Under the pieces are notes generated by a model. The model saw only the letters and a list, made by a program, of their open reading frames with translations. It was not told the origin of the DNA and searched no databases. Positions 22,117 to 33,995 of a DNA stretch of 64,000 bases are shown one piece after another (within the stretch, counting starts at the first letter, position 1; each line of letters opens with the position of its first letter). This stretch comes from Linnemannia elongata. Its lineage: Eukaryota; Mortierellomycota; Mortierellomycetes; Mortierellales; Mortierellaceae. The stretch covers positions 2,294,001 to 2,358,000 of the forward strand of contig JAXBDG010000003.1 of the NCBI GenBank assembly GCA_036320915.1. The letters run 5' to 3'. The position numbers and the translations under genes were made by a program.

Positions 22117-24208
22117 ATGAAGTTCGGTACCCAGCCTCGAAAACTTCTACACTACTGTGTTCTATGGAGTGTAGTGTCAGCAGCAGCGCCTCAATCAACA
22201 GATTCTGCTGCATATGTAACAGTCGATGAGAGTACACTCTACGTCCAGGGCGGATCTACCGTTTACAACGGCGGTTTTACCCTTAACCAATTCTTTTCTC
22301 TGGATTTGACGCAGAGCTGGAATACATCGAGTCCCCTTTGGTCCGAAGTCATCACTGCCGGCCCGATTCCAGCGCAACTCACGACTGCACTTCATTCAAT
22401 ATCACTCTCAAAGAATCAAAAGACGTTGACGTTCTGGAACATGCACTTATTTCCCCCTTACGCGGTTAATTATCACCTCGACACCAACTCATGGGAGGAA
22501 CTTCCTGCACTACCAACGCGACCATCCAACAGCCCCCTCGAAATAGTCCAACCAGCGACAGATCCCACGACAGATCGAGTTTATATCCCTGGAGGTGATG
22601 CCAGTGGTATGCTTTCTTATGATCCTACATCCAAAACCACCATCACATTGCCGGATGCACCCAATGAGGGTGCACTCTGGAGAGGGTATACTTTTGCATG
22701 GAACAGTGTCCGGAAGTCCATTTTCCTTTGGGGCGGATATTATTCTCCTGATTCAGCGTATTTTTACGAGTACATGGCTGCAGCTGCGATCCCTTGGAGA
22801 GTAATGGTAATTGAGGGGAACAGTTTAAGAATCCTTTCGTTTTGTTGGATGAAACTCTACATTTTTTTGTCGCGCAGAGGATACACCCTCAAAATATCTT
22901 TTCTTTCCCTCTATTGATTAACTTTTACTGGTAGAACTCGAAGGGAACCATTCCACCCAAGCTTTCTCATAGTTGCATGGTCTCAGGTAAAAAAAAAATA
23001 AAGAAATACAGAAGCAGTGGTTATTGCTTTTTCGCGTTATTGTGCGAATGAATCGGCTGAACCGGCTGACATTTCTCTGCCTTTTTTTTTCTTCAGCCTA
23101 CAACGGAACCAAGATGATCCTCTTTGGAGGGAACCGTGGCACTGTAATGTCTGGGACCATATACATCCTCGATGTTCTTTCCATGACTTGGTCTCAAGGA
23201 CGCAATACTCAAGCTCGCGAGGGGGCGACTTGCTCAGTCTCTGGAGATTACTTTATAGCCTGGGGTGGTACGACAGTTCTCTCCTTGACTGGTCACCTCC
23301 AACTAAATACAACGTGCACGTTTCCTTTTTTGGTCCTATATCGTTAGCTTTTTTTTTTAACAATTGAATTTTGCATTCTCGTCGCCCTTTGTTTAGGAAT
23401 GTCATGGGACCCTTCTGGAAAGATTGTGCCGCAGCTAGACACCCTTGTTGTATACAATATCAACTTGAACCAGTGGACATCAACGTTCGTCGCCAAGAAA
23501 AAAGCGACACCACCCCCAACAACGTCAACGACAACACCGACTTCAAAAGCAACAATAGTGACGCAGCCACTAGGCTCTAAAGAATCGGGAGTTGACAGTC
23601 CAGCGACAGGAGGAGAGACGACCAGCAACAACAATGCTAAGATTATCGGAGGTGCAGTAGGCGCAGGAGTATTGATTATATTGATTGCCACCGGGGCGTT
23701 CTTTAGGAGGCGGCGTAGTCCCTTTCAGCAGCAAAAGATAAAAATTCATGATCACTCGACTCATTCGGCGCGATTCGATCAAAAAAAAGGACAGGATCCC
23801 AAGGAGATGAGGTACTCTCGATATATTATACCTCCACCTGAACCAGCCACTACTACTCCACAAGCAACATTCCAGGATACTTACTATGTCAATCATTTGC
23901 CTAACACCGCTCACAGCAGCAGCCTTCAGCAAGGTTACTGTCAAGGGTTGCAACAGGATGCAATGGACTCTTACTCGTGGCGGACCCCATCGTCTCCTCA
24001 ACGTATCAAATCACCATTGCCGTCTCGATCTGCATCAACGTTTATCATGGCCACTTCCCATCGACATCCCTCATCCCCTCAGAATCATATCGTTGATCCC
24101 ACATCCTCAAGTCAGCGAAACATGAGGAATCCTCAGGATCATAGTACTTTAACCCATCAGGAGTATGATATCCCTAATTCAACGCCCAATAACCCCCATG
24201 GAAGTTAG
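22117..24208 (+). CDS. Kelch-repeat single-pass membrane protein K1
   Basis: Exons 22117-22806, 22935-22986, 23097-23267, 23397-24208 give 574 aa. The start is the Met of MKFGTQPRKL, which opens a signal peptide and aligns with K2-K4; an open frame extends further upstream but is not conserved. The ectodomain has about six kelch-like blades (for example TLYVQGG, QFFSLDLTQSWN, TLTFWN, RVYIPGG, SIFLWGG, KMILFGG, YIAWGG-type edges). A Thr/Pro linker follows, then one helix IIGGAVGAGVLIILIATGAFF (about 386-406), an RRRR cluster, and a His/Ser/Pro-rich tail. The likely role is cell-surface recognition or wall contact, by inference only. It ends with TAG, but the next 19 codons encode the coil conserved in K2-K4. 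Confidence 0.85.
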
Positions 24209-24268
24209 AAATATACCAACGCTCTGCAAGCGGAAGTGAACAGACTTCATATGAATAACCAACGCTAA
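24206..24268 (+). pseudogene. In-frame relic of the conserved tail coil after the K1 stop
   Basis: Directly after TAG, in the same frame, comes ALQAEVNRLHMNNQR and then TAA. K2 and K3 end in ALQAEVNRLQANLHH at the same place. The K1 stop is therefore either a recent truncation or a readthrough site. Confidence 0.75.
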
Positions 24269-26129
24269 TTGTTTTATTGCCCTCCTATTTTCGGTTTTAA
24301 TATCGTTTGAACAAAATTTTACAAACAAAAAAAAAAAAAAAAGAAAAAGAGTTCCATTGCATGTTTGGTATGTATGCACTGTTCGAAAAAAGGGAATGAA
24401 AGCAGCGTAAGATAGAGCTCGATAAAACGCGATAAAATAGCAATCGAAAAGAAGAGGAAAAGAATTGGCAAAACGTTGCGTGTATTTTTTTCAACTGAGG
24501 ACTTGGGTGGGCGAAGTTCGGAGGTTCGAGGAAAAGAGAAAAGAGTACGGATCTCGTCTTTCATCACTCTCTAAATGCCAATATCTATGCCAAACACCCA
24601 CTATATCTCAATGCCATTGGCTTGTTTTCCATGCTGCGATCATCAATTTAATACCGTACGACGAAGGAGACGAGTTCCAGACACTTCTATTGGCCATATC
24701 ATCCATAGTATGTTCTTCATTCTCCGTCAAAAAAGAGTAAATAGCGTGTGCTTTTCTTAACGGGAAGACGAAAGCCACGCTCAGCGCTAGGAGTAGTAAG
24801 ACAGGGCTTGAAGGTGATTTATTTTCATGTGTTAACTGGTAAACAGGTACTATTATACGCGCTCCGCTTTTCTTCCTTCTCCACTCGAACGTATTCACAA
24901 ATCCAGCAGATAGCCAAGGGTCTTTCATGGTTAATAAAGAGAAAGACAGTGAAAGAGAGAGGAGAGAAAATGGAGGGAAAACAGTCTTGAAGGAGGTTCT
25001 GCAAGCGGAGCCTTTTTTTGTTACCTTGAACAGAGTGTAAGCGATGTTTTTAGTTGTGTGTATGTGTGCATGCGTGCATGCGTGCTAGATTGTTTTCATG
25101 CCTTGTTCATCGTTGAATGTCAAACAGAAAAGATTCAGGGGTTGCAATATATGACGCGTCCGGTGAGACTTTATTTTGAGCCCTCTTACCGGGTTTCTCA
25201 ACTCTTGGTTTTATCAACGCACCGTTTTGATTGAGAAGCACCCTTGTCGACACAATGGATGGAGCATGTTGGAGTCATTATGGCCTCTCTTTTTCATTTT
25301 CTTTTTTCTTTACCTCTTTACTCCTTAACGTAGCTTTTCCAACATCCCTTTTTTTCTTTTATCTCTACCTCCTCATTCTGACTTTCTCTCCATCTCATGT
25401 CATCTCTCACTTTCTCTTGCCTCACTCTCAGTTCGTTTCACCCTCCTACCATGGTAACACAAACCTCATTATTGCTGGTTGACAGAAGCCGACTCTTTAC
25501 CAGGTATTAGGGGGAATCGCTGGTAAACGTTGATAATTAATACTCAAGCCTTTATCTGTCTTGAGTCCATGCTTATCCCATTTCTACTTTTCTCCAGCAG
25601 TGCCAACAATGAGGGGCGTTCCCCGTCAGTGGAGAGTCATGAGCAAGGAGGTTTATTGACCTGGGCTAAATTTTTTTCTTCTATCGCTGATAAGGTTTGA
25701 AACACAATCTACAGGGCATGAGAGTGTGACTTATCAGTAACAGCTCTTAAACTCCATATCGACGCTTGCCTTGTTTTTATTGAATTCCTTGTTTTTGCAT
25801 GCATTGCTTGTATATACCTAACAGAAAACCACTCCTTTTCACTTTTCTCAACCTTATTCGTTTCTCTCGAGAACCATGCAACCGCAAAATATAATAAATA
25901 AGAGTGCCGTGCAAGTAGGCGATTGCATTTCTTTTGTCCCCTTTGTCGTTCCCTTTGACCCTTGATCTCCTGTTTATATCTATGCCTCTCACCTCCTTGA
26001 CTCCCTCAATCCTTCCACTCATACAACAGACCAAACATACTATCCCTCTCCACGAACACCATCTCTCTCAACCGCACGCCCATTCCTAATTTTACCAAGC
26101 GTCCCATCATAATACAACATCCCTGTTCA
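24269..26129. other. Intergenic block, first copy of the duplicated K spacer
   Basis: No conserved gene. The block contains sequence shared with 28,236-30,047 and 32,148-33,995: GAAGTTCGGAGGTTCGAGG near 24,518, a GTGTGCATGCGTGCATGC word near 25,066, CAGGGGTTGCAATATATGACG near 25,137, the GATAAGG block and a TATAATAAATA word near 25,890. Frames open in the other copies are broken here, arguing against coding. Confidence 0.7.
25689..25711 (+). promoter_or_regulatory. Conserved GATAAGG upstream block of K2
   Basis: GATAAGGTTTGAAACA followed by CAATCTA, 441 bases before the K2 ATG. It contains a GATA-factor core. Counterparts lie before K3, K4, K5 (diverged) and K6. Confidence 0.45.
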
Positions 26130-28235
26130 ATGAAGCTCAGCATCCAGCTTTTTGGACTTGTGTTCTGCGGCCTTCTATGGCGCATTTCCGCCGGATCGTC
26201 GCCAAAGGCAGCCTACTTCGCCGCCTATGCAACTGTTGAGGAGAGCACACTCTATATCCAGGGCGGAGTCGATACCGACTCCTCCGGCGACTTGTACGCT
26301 CAATTCTATTCTCTGGATCTCACACAGAGTTGGGATACGTCGAGTCCCCTTTGGTCCGAAGTCCTCACCGTCGGCTCCATTCCAGCGGGACTCAAGGGGG
26401 CCTGGGGTCATTCGATATCACTTTCACGGAAGCAAAAGACACTGACGTTCTGGAATATAAATGGTTCTGACGCCCACGCCGCAAGTTTTCACCTGAGCAC
26501 CAACTCGTGGGAAGAACTACCCATTTTCTTCATGCCGAAGCAAAAACTGAATAATGTTCAAATATGCACAGCAGTGGCGGACCCCAGGACCGATCAGGTT
26601 TATATCCCTGGAGCTTCAGACAGGGGTATGCTGGTTTATTCGCTTGAGTCAAAATCCTTAACCACACGTGAAATGCAACGAACCGCTAAGAATAGTACGT
26701 TTTGGAGTGGTTACTCTTTTGTCTGGAGCAGTGTAAGACAGTCGTTCCTGTATTCTGGAGGGGTTGATTCAGGCACCGCGTCGCCTTATTTATACGAGTA
26801 TAAACTCGGACGCCTTGATCCATGGTTGACATTGGTATTTGCATAACACTAAAGATGATTTCATTTGGTTTATTGCGTGGCTGTGCCTTCCACTTTGCGT
26901 GGAGAATATATCCTTACAGCATCTTCCCTCCATCTTTCTCCAACTCTCTCTGCGTCTGCTTATATTTGCATAAAATTAGAACACTTCTGGATCAGCAGCA
27001 CCTCCTCTTGCTGGCAGTTGCATGGTCCCTGGTAAGACAAATTCGTATGTAATAATGCCAAAACCACTGCCATAATTAGCATTTCAGCAATTAGACATAC
27101 TGCATTCCCATGCTGACTGAATAGCTTGTCACGCTGTTGAATGGTGATTTTGTTAGCCTACAGTGGGACGAAGATGCTTGTCTTTGGAGGAGTTGACGTT
27201 TTTGCTGAGGCAAGCATTGATACCCTGTACATCCTTGACGTCCCGACCCTGACTTGGAGCCTAGGGGGAAAATATCAGCCGCGGACGGGAATGGTCTGTT
27301 CAGTCTCCGGAGACTACCTTATCGTCTGGGGAGGCATGGGTATGATAAATATATGTGTTGTTCGTCCATGCCGAACGTACTGATAGTTTTTTATCGTTTG
27401 TTGCTAAAGTTTTAACTCTCATTCCCACCAATGTTTTTGCTGTGTGTGATCGTTTGTATATTGTTTAGGAATATCACAATCAAGGGACGATCCAGGAAAG
27501 CTTATTCCGGTGGATGAAACTCTTATTATATACAACATCAAAACGGCACAGTGGACGACAAAATATCTCACCAGCGACAACAGTAATAAGATCGCTGCCA
27601 TTGTTGGAGGTTCGGTTGGTGCGGTGGTAGTCATCATTTTGATTGCAGGCGTAGTGGTCTTCAAGAAGAGGCGCCGTCGTCAGCATCAAAAGCAGGAAAT
27701 ACAAGTTTCCTCACCACTCCAGCTTCGACCCGAACAGGATATCGAAAAGGAACCCGTAGAGAAAGCGTACTTTCAAGATATCCAACCGCGCCCAGCGAGA
27801 GCAATAACCCCGCAGTCAACGTTCCAGACAACTCAGTCTTTCAGGAATACACCACCAAATACTTCTCATAGCAACAGCCCTCAGAATGTTTACGCTCAAG
27901 GGCCGAAACAGGTTTCCATGGAACCTCCCTCGTGGTCGACCTCCACATCACCCTCACAGAGAGTTCGGTCTGTGTCGTCGTCCCGATCTACATCAACACT
28001 TGTCGCCACCCCCACCATACCCGCTTCTCCACGATATCCTTCATATCAGCAGCAACATCGTTCGCCCCAGCAGCAGCATCCATTTAATCTCAGTCCTCCA
28101 GCTCGACGAATCACACGAAACCCTCAAGGCCGTAATACCCCAGAACCGACAGCTGATAGCAACCATACGATTCAGTACCAAATCAACGCACTGCAGGCGG
28201 AGGTGAACAGGCTGCAGGCGAATCTTCATCACTAA
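26130..28235 (+). CDS. Kelch-repeat single-pass membrane protein K2
   Basis: Exons 26130-26834, 26980-27031, 27157-27339, 27469-28235 give 568 aa. The signal peptide MKLSIQLFGLVFCGLLWRISA precedes a kelch ectodomain with blades at TLYIQGG, LTFWNING, VYIPGAS, FLYSGG, MLVFGG and YLIVWGG. The mini-exon encodes GSCMVP. The transmembrane helix is IAAIVGGSVGAVVVIILIAG (from about 355), then KKRRRR. The tail is Ser/Pro/Gln-rich and ends in a short heptad coil IQYQINALQAEVNRLQ. A TATA-like TATAATAAATA lies about 240 bases upstream. The second half of exon 4 is identical to that of K3. The ligand is unknown. Confidence 0.88.
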
Positions 28236-30047
28236 TTGTTTTTATTGCCCTCCGTAATTTTATTAAAAAAAAGGACCTATTACCTGTTTGATATATATAT
28301 CGCTCAAAAAAGGAAATGAGGACAGCGCAAGATAGAGCTCGATAAATGAACAGAAAAAGAATTGACAAACGCTGAGTGTATTTTTTTCAGCCGAGAGGAC
28401 TTGGGTGGGCGAAGTTCGGAGGTTCGAGGAAAAGAGAAAAGAGTACGGATCTCGTCTTTCATCACTCTCTAAATGCCAATATCTATGCCAAACACCCACT
28501 ATATCTCAATGCCATTGGCTTGTTTTCCATGCTGCGATCATCAATTTGATACCATGTGACGAAGGTGATGGGTTGCTGACACTTCCATTGTCCATACCAG
28601 CCATAGTATGTTCTTCATTCCCCGTCAAAAAAGAGCAAACAACGCATGCATTTCTTAACGTGAAGACGAAAGCCACGTTCAGCTCTAGGAGTAGTAAGAC
28701 GGGGTTTGAAGGGGATATTTTTCATGTGTTAACTGGTAAACAGGTACCATTATATGCTTCGCTTTTCTCCTTTCTCCGTTCGAACGTGTTTACAAACACA
28801 GCAGATGACCAAGGGCCTTTCATGGTTAACAAAGAGAAAGACAGAGAAAGAGAGAAGAGAGAACGTGGAGGGAAGACGGTCCTGAAGGAGATTGTGCAAG
28901 TGGAGTCTTTTTTTGTTACCTTGAACAGAGTGAGAGTGGTGTTTTTAGTTGTGTGTAAGTGTGCATGCGTGCATGCGTGCTAGATTGTATTCATGCCTTG
29001 TTCATCGTTGAATGTCAAAACAGAAAAAGATTCAGGGGTTACAATATGTTACGTGTCCAGTGAGACCTTAATTTGAGCTCTGTTACCGGGTTTCCCAACT
29101 CTTGGTTTTATCAACGCACCGTTTTGATTGAGAAGCACCATTGTCGACACCATGGATGGAGCATGTTGGAGTCAAGAAGGCCTTCTCTTTTCTCCTTTTT
29201 TCTTTACCTCTTTACTCCACAACGTAGCGTTTCCGTCATCCCTGTTTTTCTTTTATCTCTACCTCCCTCCCTCCCTCGTCGTTCTGACTTCCTCTCAATC
29301 TCATCCGTCTCCCTCCCTCTCTACTTGCTTCCCTCGCAATGCGTTTCACTCTCCTATCATGGTAACAAACCCCCCCTTTTTTTTTATCCTTTTGGTTGTT
29401 AGAAGCCAAGTATTGTCTCTCTTTCTCAGGCATTAGGGGGAGTCGCTGGTACAATGTTTATCATCCATGCTCAAGCCTTTTCTACTCCTTGGATCTATAC
29501 TTATCTCATTTCTAACTGTTCTCCAGCAGTGCCAACAATGAGGGGGCGTTCCCTGTCGGTGGAGAGTTATGAGTGAGGAGGTTTCTTGCCTTGGGGGGTT
29601 TTTTTTCTTCTGTCGCTGATAAGGTTTGAAACACAATCTACAGGGCATGAGAGTGTAACTTCACAGTAACAGCTCTCAGACTCCATGTCGACGCTTGCCT
29701 TATGTTTATTTGAATTCCTTGTTTTTGCATGCATTGCTTGTATATACTTAACTGACGACAACTACTTTCCAATTTTCTCATCCCTCTTCGTTTCTCTCGA
29801 GAACCATGCAACCGTAAAATATAATAAATAAGAGTGCCATGCAAGGCGATGATTGCATCTCTTTTGTCTCCTTTGCCGTTCCCTTTGATCCTTGTCCTCT
29901 TTTTGTTTTTTTCCCATATTTCTCACCTTCCGAGACCTCTCAACCCCCTCTCCACCCACAACATCCTTCTCCTCCTACACATCTCTCTCCACCACACGCC
30001 GATTCCGATCTTACAAAGAACCCATCTTAAAACAACATCCACGTTCA
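28236..30047. other. Intergenic block, second copy of the duplicated K spacer
   Basis: Nearly identical to 32,148-33,000 in its first 800 bases and more diverged afterwards. A 190-codon open frame (28,405-28,983) is preserved only because the two copies are recent; the older copy at 24.5 kb is broken, so I do not call a gene. It contains the GATAAGG block and the TATA-like word for K3. Confidence 0.7.
29618..29640 (+). promoter_or_regulatory. Conserved GATAAGG upstream block of K3
   Basis: GATAAGGTTTGAAACA then CAATCTA, 430 bases before the K3 ATG. Same position and sequence as in K2 and K4. Confidence 0.45.
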
Positions 30048-32147
30048 ATGAAGCTCAGCACCCAGCCTTGTACATTTGTGTTATGCAGCCTTCTATGGAG
30101 CATTTCCACGGAAACGTCGCCAACGATAGCCCACCTTGCCGCTTATGTGACAATAGAAGAGAACACTCTCTACATCCAAGGTGGGTCCAACACCTCGACA
30201 ACCAACATCGCATACGACCAATTCTACTCCCTGGATCTCACACAGAGCTGGAATACGTCGAATCCCCCTTGGTCCGAACTTCTCACCGTTAGCCTCGTTC
30301 CCGCGGGACTCAAGACTTGGGGTCATTCGATATCGCTCTCACGGAACCAAAAAACGTTAACATTCTGGAACTTAAATGGTACTATCTCCTACGCAGTGAG
30401 TTTTCACCTGGACACCAACTCCTGGGAGGAATTACCCGCTCTCCCCTGGCTGAGGGAGAGAAGCGGAGATTATGGATTTCGTACAGCAGTAACTGACCCC
30501 AGGACTGATCAGATTTATGTCCCTGGAGGCGCAGGCAAGGGCATGCTGGTTTATTCGCCGATTTCAAAATCGTCGACCGTACTTGAAATGGAACAAAGTG
30601 CAACAAACGATACGTTTTGGAGTGGTTGTTCTTTTGTCTGGAGCGATGTGAGGCAGTCGTTCCTGTATTCTGGAGGGGTTGATTATGTGAGGTCCCATTC
30701 TCTAGGGGCCGGGTCACCTTATTTTTACGAGTACAGACCCGGAAGCCTTAGTCCATGGGCGACATTGGTACTTGCCTAACACTAAGGCTCTTTTCATTTT
30801 GTTTATTGCGGCTGTATCCTTTACTTTTGCGTCAAGAATTTACCCTTACAGTATCTTCTCTCTCTTTCACTTATGTTTACAACTAGAGTTCTTACGGAAC
30901 TGTACCACCTCCTCTTGTTGGTAGTTGTATGGTCCCTGGTAAGAAATGTCCGGAAGAAAAAATTGTCAGCAACAATTCCAATATTGGCTTCCTTGCAACC
31001 ATACAGACTGAATTCTCATGCTGACCGACTAGATTGACATCTTGCTGAATGTTGCTTTTACTAGCTTACAGCGGGGCTAAGATGCTTGTCTTTGGAGGAT
31101 ATGGCGCTCAGTTAGGCAGTGACACCATGTACATCCCCGACGCCCTGTACGTCCTTGACGTCCCGACCATGACTTGGAGCCTAGGGGGAAAATATCAGCC
31201 ACGGATGGGAATGGTTTGTTCAGTCTCTGGAGACTACCTTATCGTCTGGGGAGGCATGGGTAAGACAGATACACTTGTTGCTCGTTTAAGTGCTCTAAAT
31301 CAACGTGCTAGTTGGTTTTATAGTTGGTTGTTAACGTTTTGTTTTCCTCAACTATGTTTGCTGCCCGCGATCGTTCGTCTATTGTTTAGGACTATCGCAG
31401 TTAAGAAGGTCTTCTGTTCCGGTGGATGAGACTCTTATTATATACAACATCAAAACGGCACAGTGGACGACGCAGTTTATCGCAACCGACAACAACAATA
31501 AGAGCGCTGCTATCATTGGCGGTTCGGTTGGTGCGGTGGTAGTCATAATTTTGATTGTCGGTGTAGTGATCTTCAGGAGGCGCCGTCACCGTCAGCAGAA
31601 AAAACAGGAAGTACAAGTTTCCTCACCACTCCAGCCTCGATCCGAACAGGATATCGATGAGGAACCCTTGGAGAAGGCGTACTCTCGAGATATTCAACCG
31701 CGCTCGGCGAGAGCTATAACCCCACCGCCAACGTTCCAGAGATCCCAGCATGTCAGGACTACACCACCAAACACTTCTCACAGCAACAGCCCTCAGAATG
31801 TTTACGCTCAAGGGCCGAAACAGGTTTCCATGGAACCTCCCTCGTGGTCGACCTCCACATCACCCTCACAGAGAGTTCGGTCTGTGTCGTCGTCCCGATC
31901 TACATCAACACTTGTCGCCACCCCCACCATACCCGCTTCTCCACGATATCCTTCATATCAGCAGCAACATCGTTCGCCCCAGCAGCAGCATCCATTTAAT
32001 CTCAGTCCTCCAGCTCGACGAATCACACGAAACCCTCAAGGCCGTAATACCCCAGAACCGACAGCTGATAGCAACCATACGATTCAGTACCAAATCAACG
32101 CACTGCAGGCGGAGGTGAACAGGCTGCAGGCGAATCTTCATCACTAA
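30048..32147 (+). CDS. Kelch-repeat single-pass membrane protein K3
   Basis: Exons 30048-30767, 30887-30938, 31065-31259, 31390-32147 give 574 aa. Start MKLSTQPCTFVLCSLLWSIS is a signal peptide. The ectodomain follows the K2 plan, with insertions in exon 1 (YVRSHSLGAG) and in exon 3 (extra YIPDALYV-like repeat, making it 195 instead of 183 bases). The transmembrane helix AAIIGGSVGAVVVIILIVG starts near 361. Arg-rich stop-transfer sequence, Ser/Pro/Gln tail and terminal coil match K2. From about 31,800 to the stop the bases are the same as K2 shifted by 3912. Confidence 0.88.
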
Positions 32148-33995
32148 TTGTTTTTATTGCCCTCCGTAATTTTATTAAAAAAGGACCTATTACCTGTGTG
32201 ATATATATATCGCTCAAAAAAGGAAATGAGGACAGCGCAAGATAGAGCTCGATAAAATGAACAGAAAAAGAATTGACAAACGCTGAGTGTATTTTTTTCA
32301 GCCGAGAGGACTTGGGTGGGCGAAGTTCGGAGGTTCGAGGAAAAGAGAAAAGAGTACGGATCTCGTCTTTCATCACTCTCTAAATGCCAACGTCTATGGC
32401 AAACACCCACTATATATCAATATCACTGGCTTGCTTCCCATGCTGCGATCATCAATTTGATACCATGTGACGAAGGTGATGGGTTGCTGACACTTCCATT
32501 GTCCATACCAGCCATAGTATGTTCTTCATTCTCCGTCAAAAAAGAGCAAACAGCGTATGCATTTCTTAACGTGAAGACGAAAGCCACGTTCAGCTCTAGG
32601 AGTAGTAAAAAGACGGGGTTTGAAGGGGATATTTTTCATGTGTTAACTGGTAAACAGGTACCATTATATGCTTCGCTTTTCTCCTTTCTCCGTTCGAACG
32701 TGTTTACAAACACAGCAGATGACCAAGGGCCTTTCATGGTTAACAAAGAGAAAGACAGAGAAAGAGAGAAGAGAGAACGTGGAGGGAAGACGGTCCTGAA
32801 GGAGATTGTGCAAGTGGAGTCTTTTTTTGTTACCTTGAACAGAGTGAGAGTGGTGTTTTTAGTTGTGTGTAAGTGTGCATGCGTGCATGCGTGCTAGATT
32901 GTATTCATGCCTTGTTCATCGTTGAATGTCAAACAGAAAAAGATTCAGGGGTTACAATATGTTACGTGTCCAGTGAGACCTTAATTTGAGCTCTGTTACC
33001 GGGTTCCACCACTCTTGATTTATCAACGCACCGTTTTGATTGAGAAGCACCAGTGCCGACACCATGGATGGAGCATATTGGAGTCAAGTTGACCCTCTGT
33101 TTTTCTTCCTCTTTCTTCTTTTTTACCTCTCCCGTCCACAAAATAACCCCTCCGCCATCCCTGATCTTCGTTCCTCTCCACCTTCCTCTTCCCCATCCTC
33201 ATTCTAACTTCCTCACCATCTCATCCATCTCTCTCCCTCTTTGCTTGGTTTCCTCTCAATTCGTTTCACCTTCCTACCGTGGTAACACAAACATTTTTTT
33301 TTTTTTTTTTTTGTTTTTTTTTTGTTTTTAGAAGCCGAGTGGTGGATCTCTTTACCAGATGTTAGGGGGAATCGCTGGTACAACATTAATCATTCATGCT
33401 CAAGCCTTTTCTCTATCTTGAGTCTATGCTTATCCCGTTTCTTCTGTTCTCCAGCAGTGCCAACAATGAGGGGGCGTTCCTTGTCAGCGGAGAGGCATGA
33501 GAGTATTTGAGCAAAGAGGTTTCTTGACATGGTCTTTTTTTCTCCTATCGTTGATAAGGTTTGAAACACAATCTACAGGGCATGAGAGTGTGATTTCTCA
33601 GTAACAGCTCTTGGACTCGATGTCGATGCTTGCCTTGTTTGTATTTGAATTCCTTGTTTCTGCATGCATTGCTTGCATGTACCTAACAAAATAGCACTCC
33701 TCTTCCACTTTTTTCATCCCTATTCGTTTCTCTCGAGAATAATGCAACCGCAAAATATAATAAATACGGGAGCCATGCAAGGCGACTGTTTGCATCTCTT
33801 TTGTCTCCTTTGCCGTTCCCTTTGATACTTGTCCTCCTTCAGTTCTTTCCATACTTCTCACTTTCCGAGACCCCTCAACCCTTCCACTCAAACAGCATCC
33901 CAAACGCGCCATTCTTCTACACTCACACATCTCTCTCCACCAGACGCCGATTCCGATACTACAAAGAACCCATCTTAAAACAATATCCACGTTCA
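32148..33995. other. Intergenic block, third copy of the duplicated K spacer
   Basis: Same order of conserved words as in the two preceding blocks, a T-rich run near 33,293-33,322, and the GATAAGG and TATA-like words for K4. No gene supported. Confidence 0.7.
33553..33575 (+). promoter_or_regulatory. Conserved GATAAGG upstream block of K4
   Basis: GATAAGGTTTGAAACA then CAATCTA, 443 bases before the K4 ATG. Confidence 0.45.

Noticed and set aside
28405..28983. 192-codon frame in the K2-K3 spacer (and 32,316-32,897)
   Set aside because: Open only in the two recent duplicates; the older copy near 24.5 kb is interrupted, and no domain is seen.
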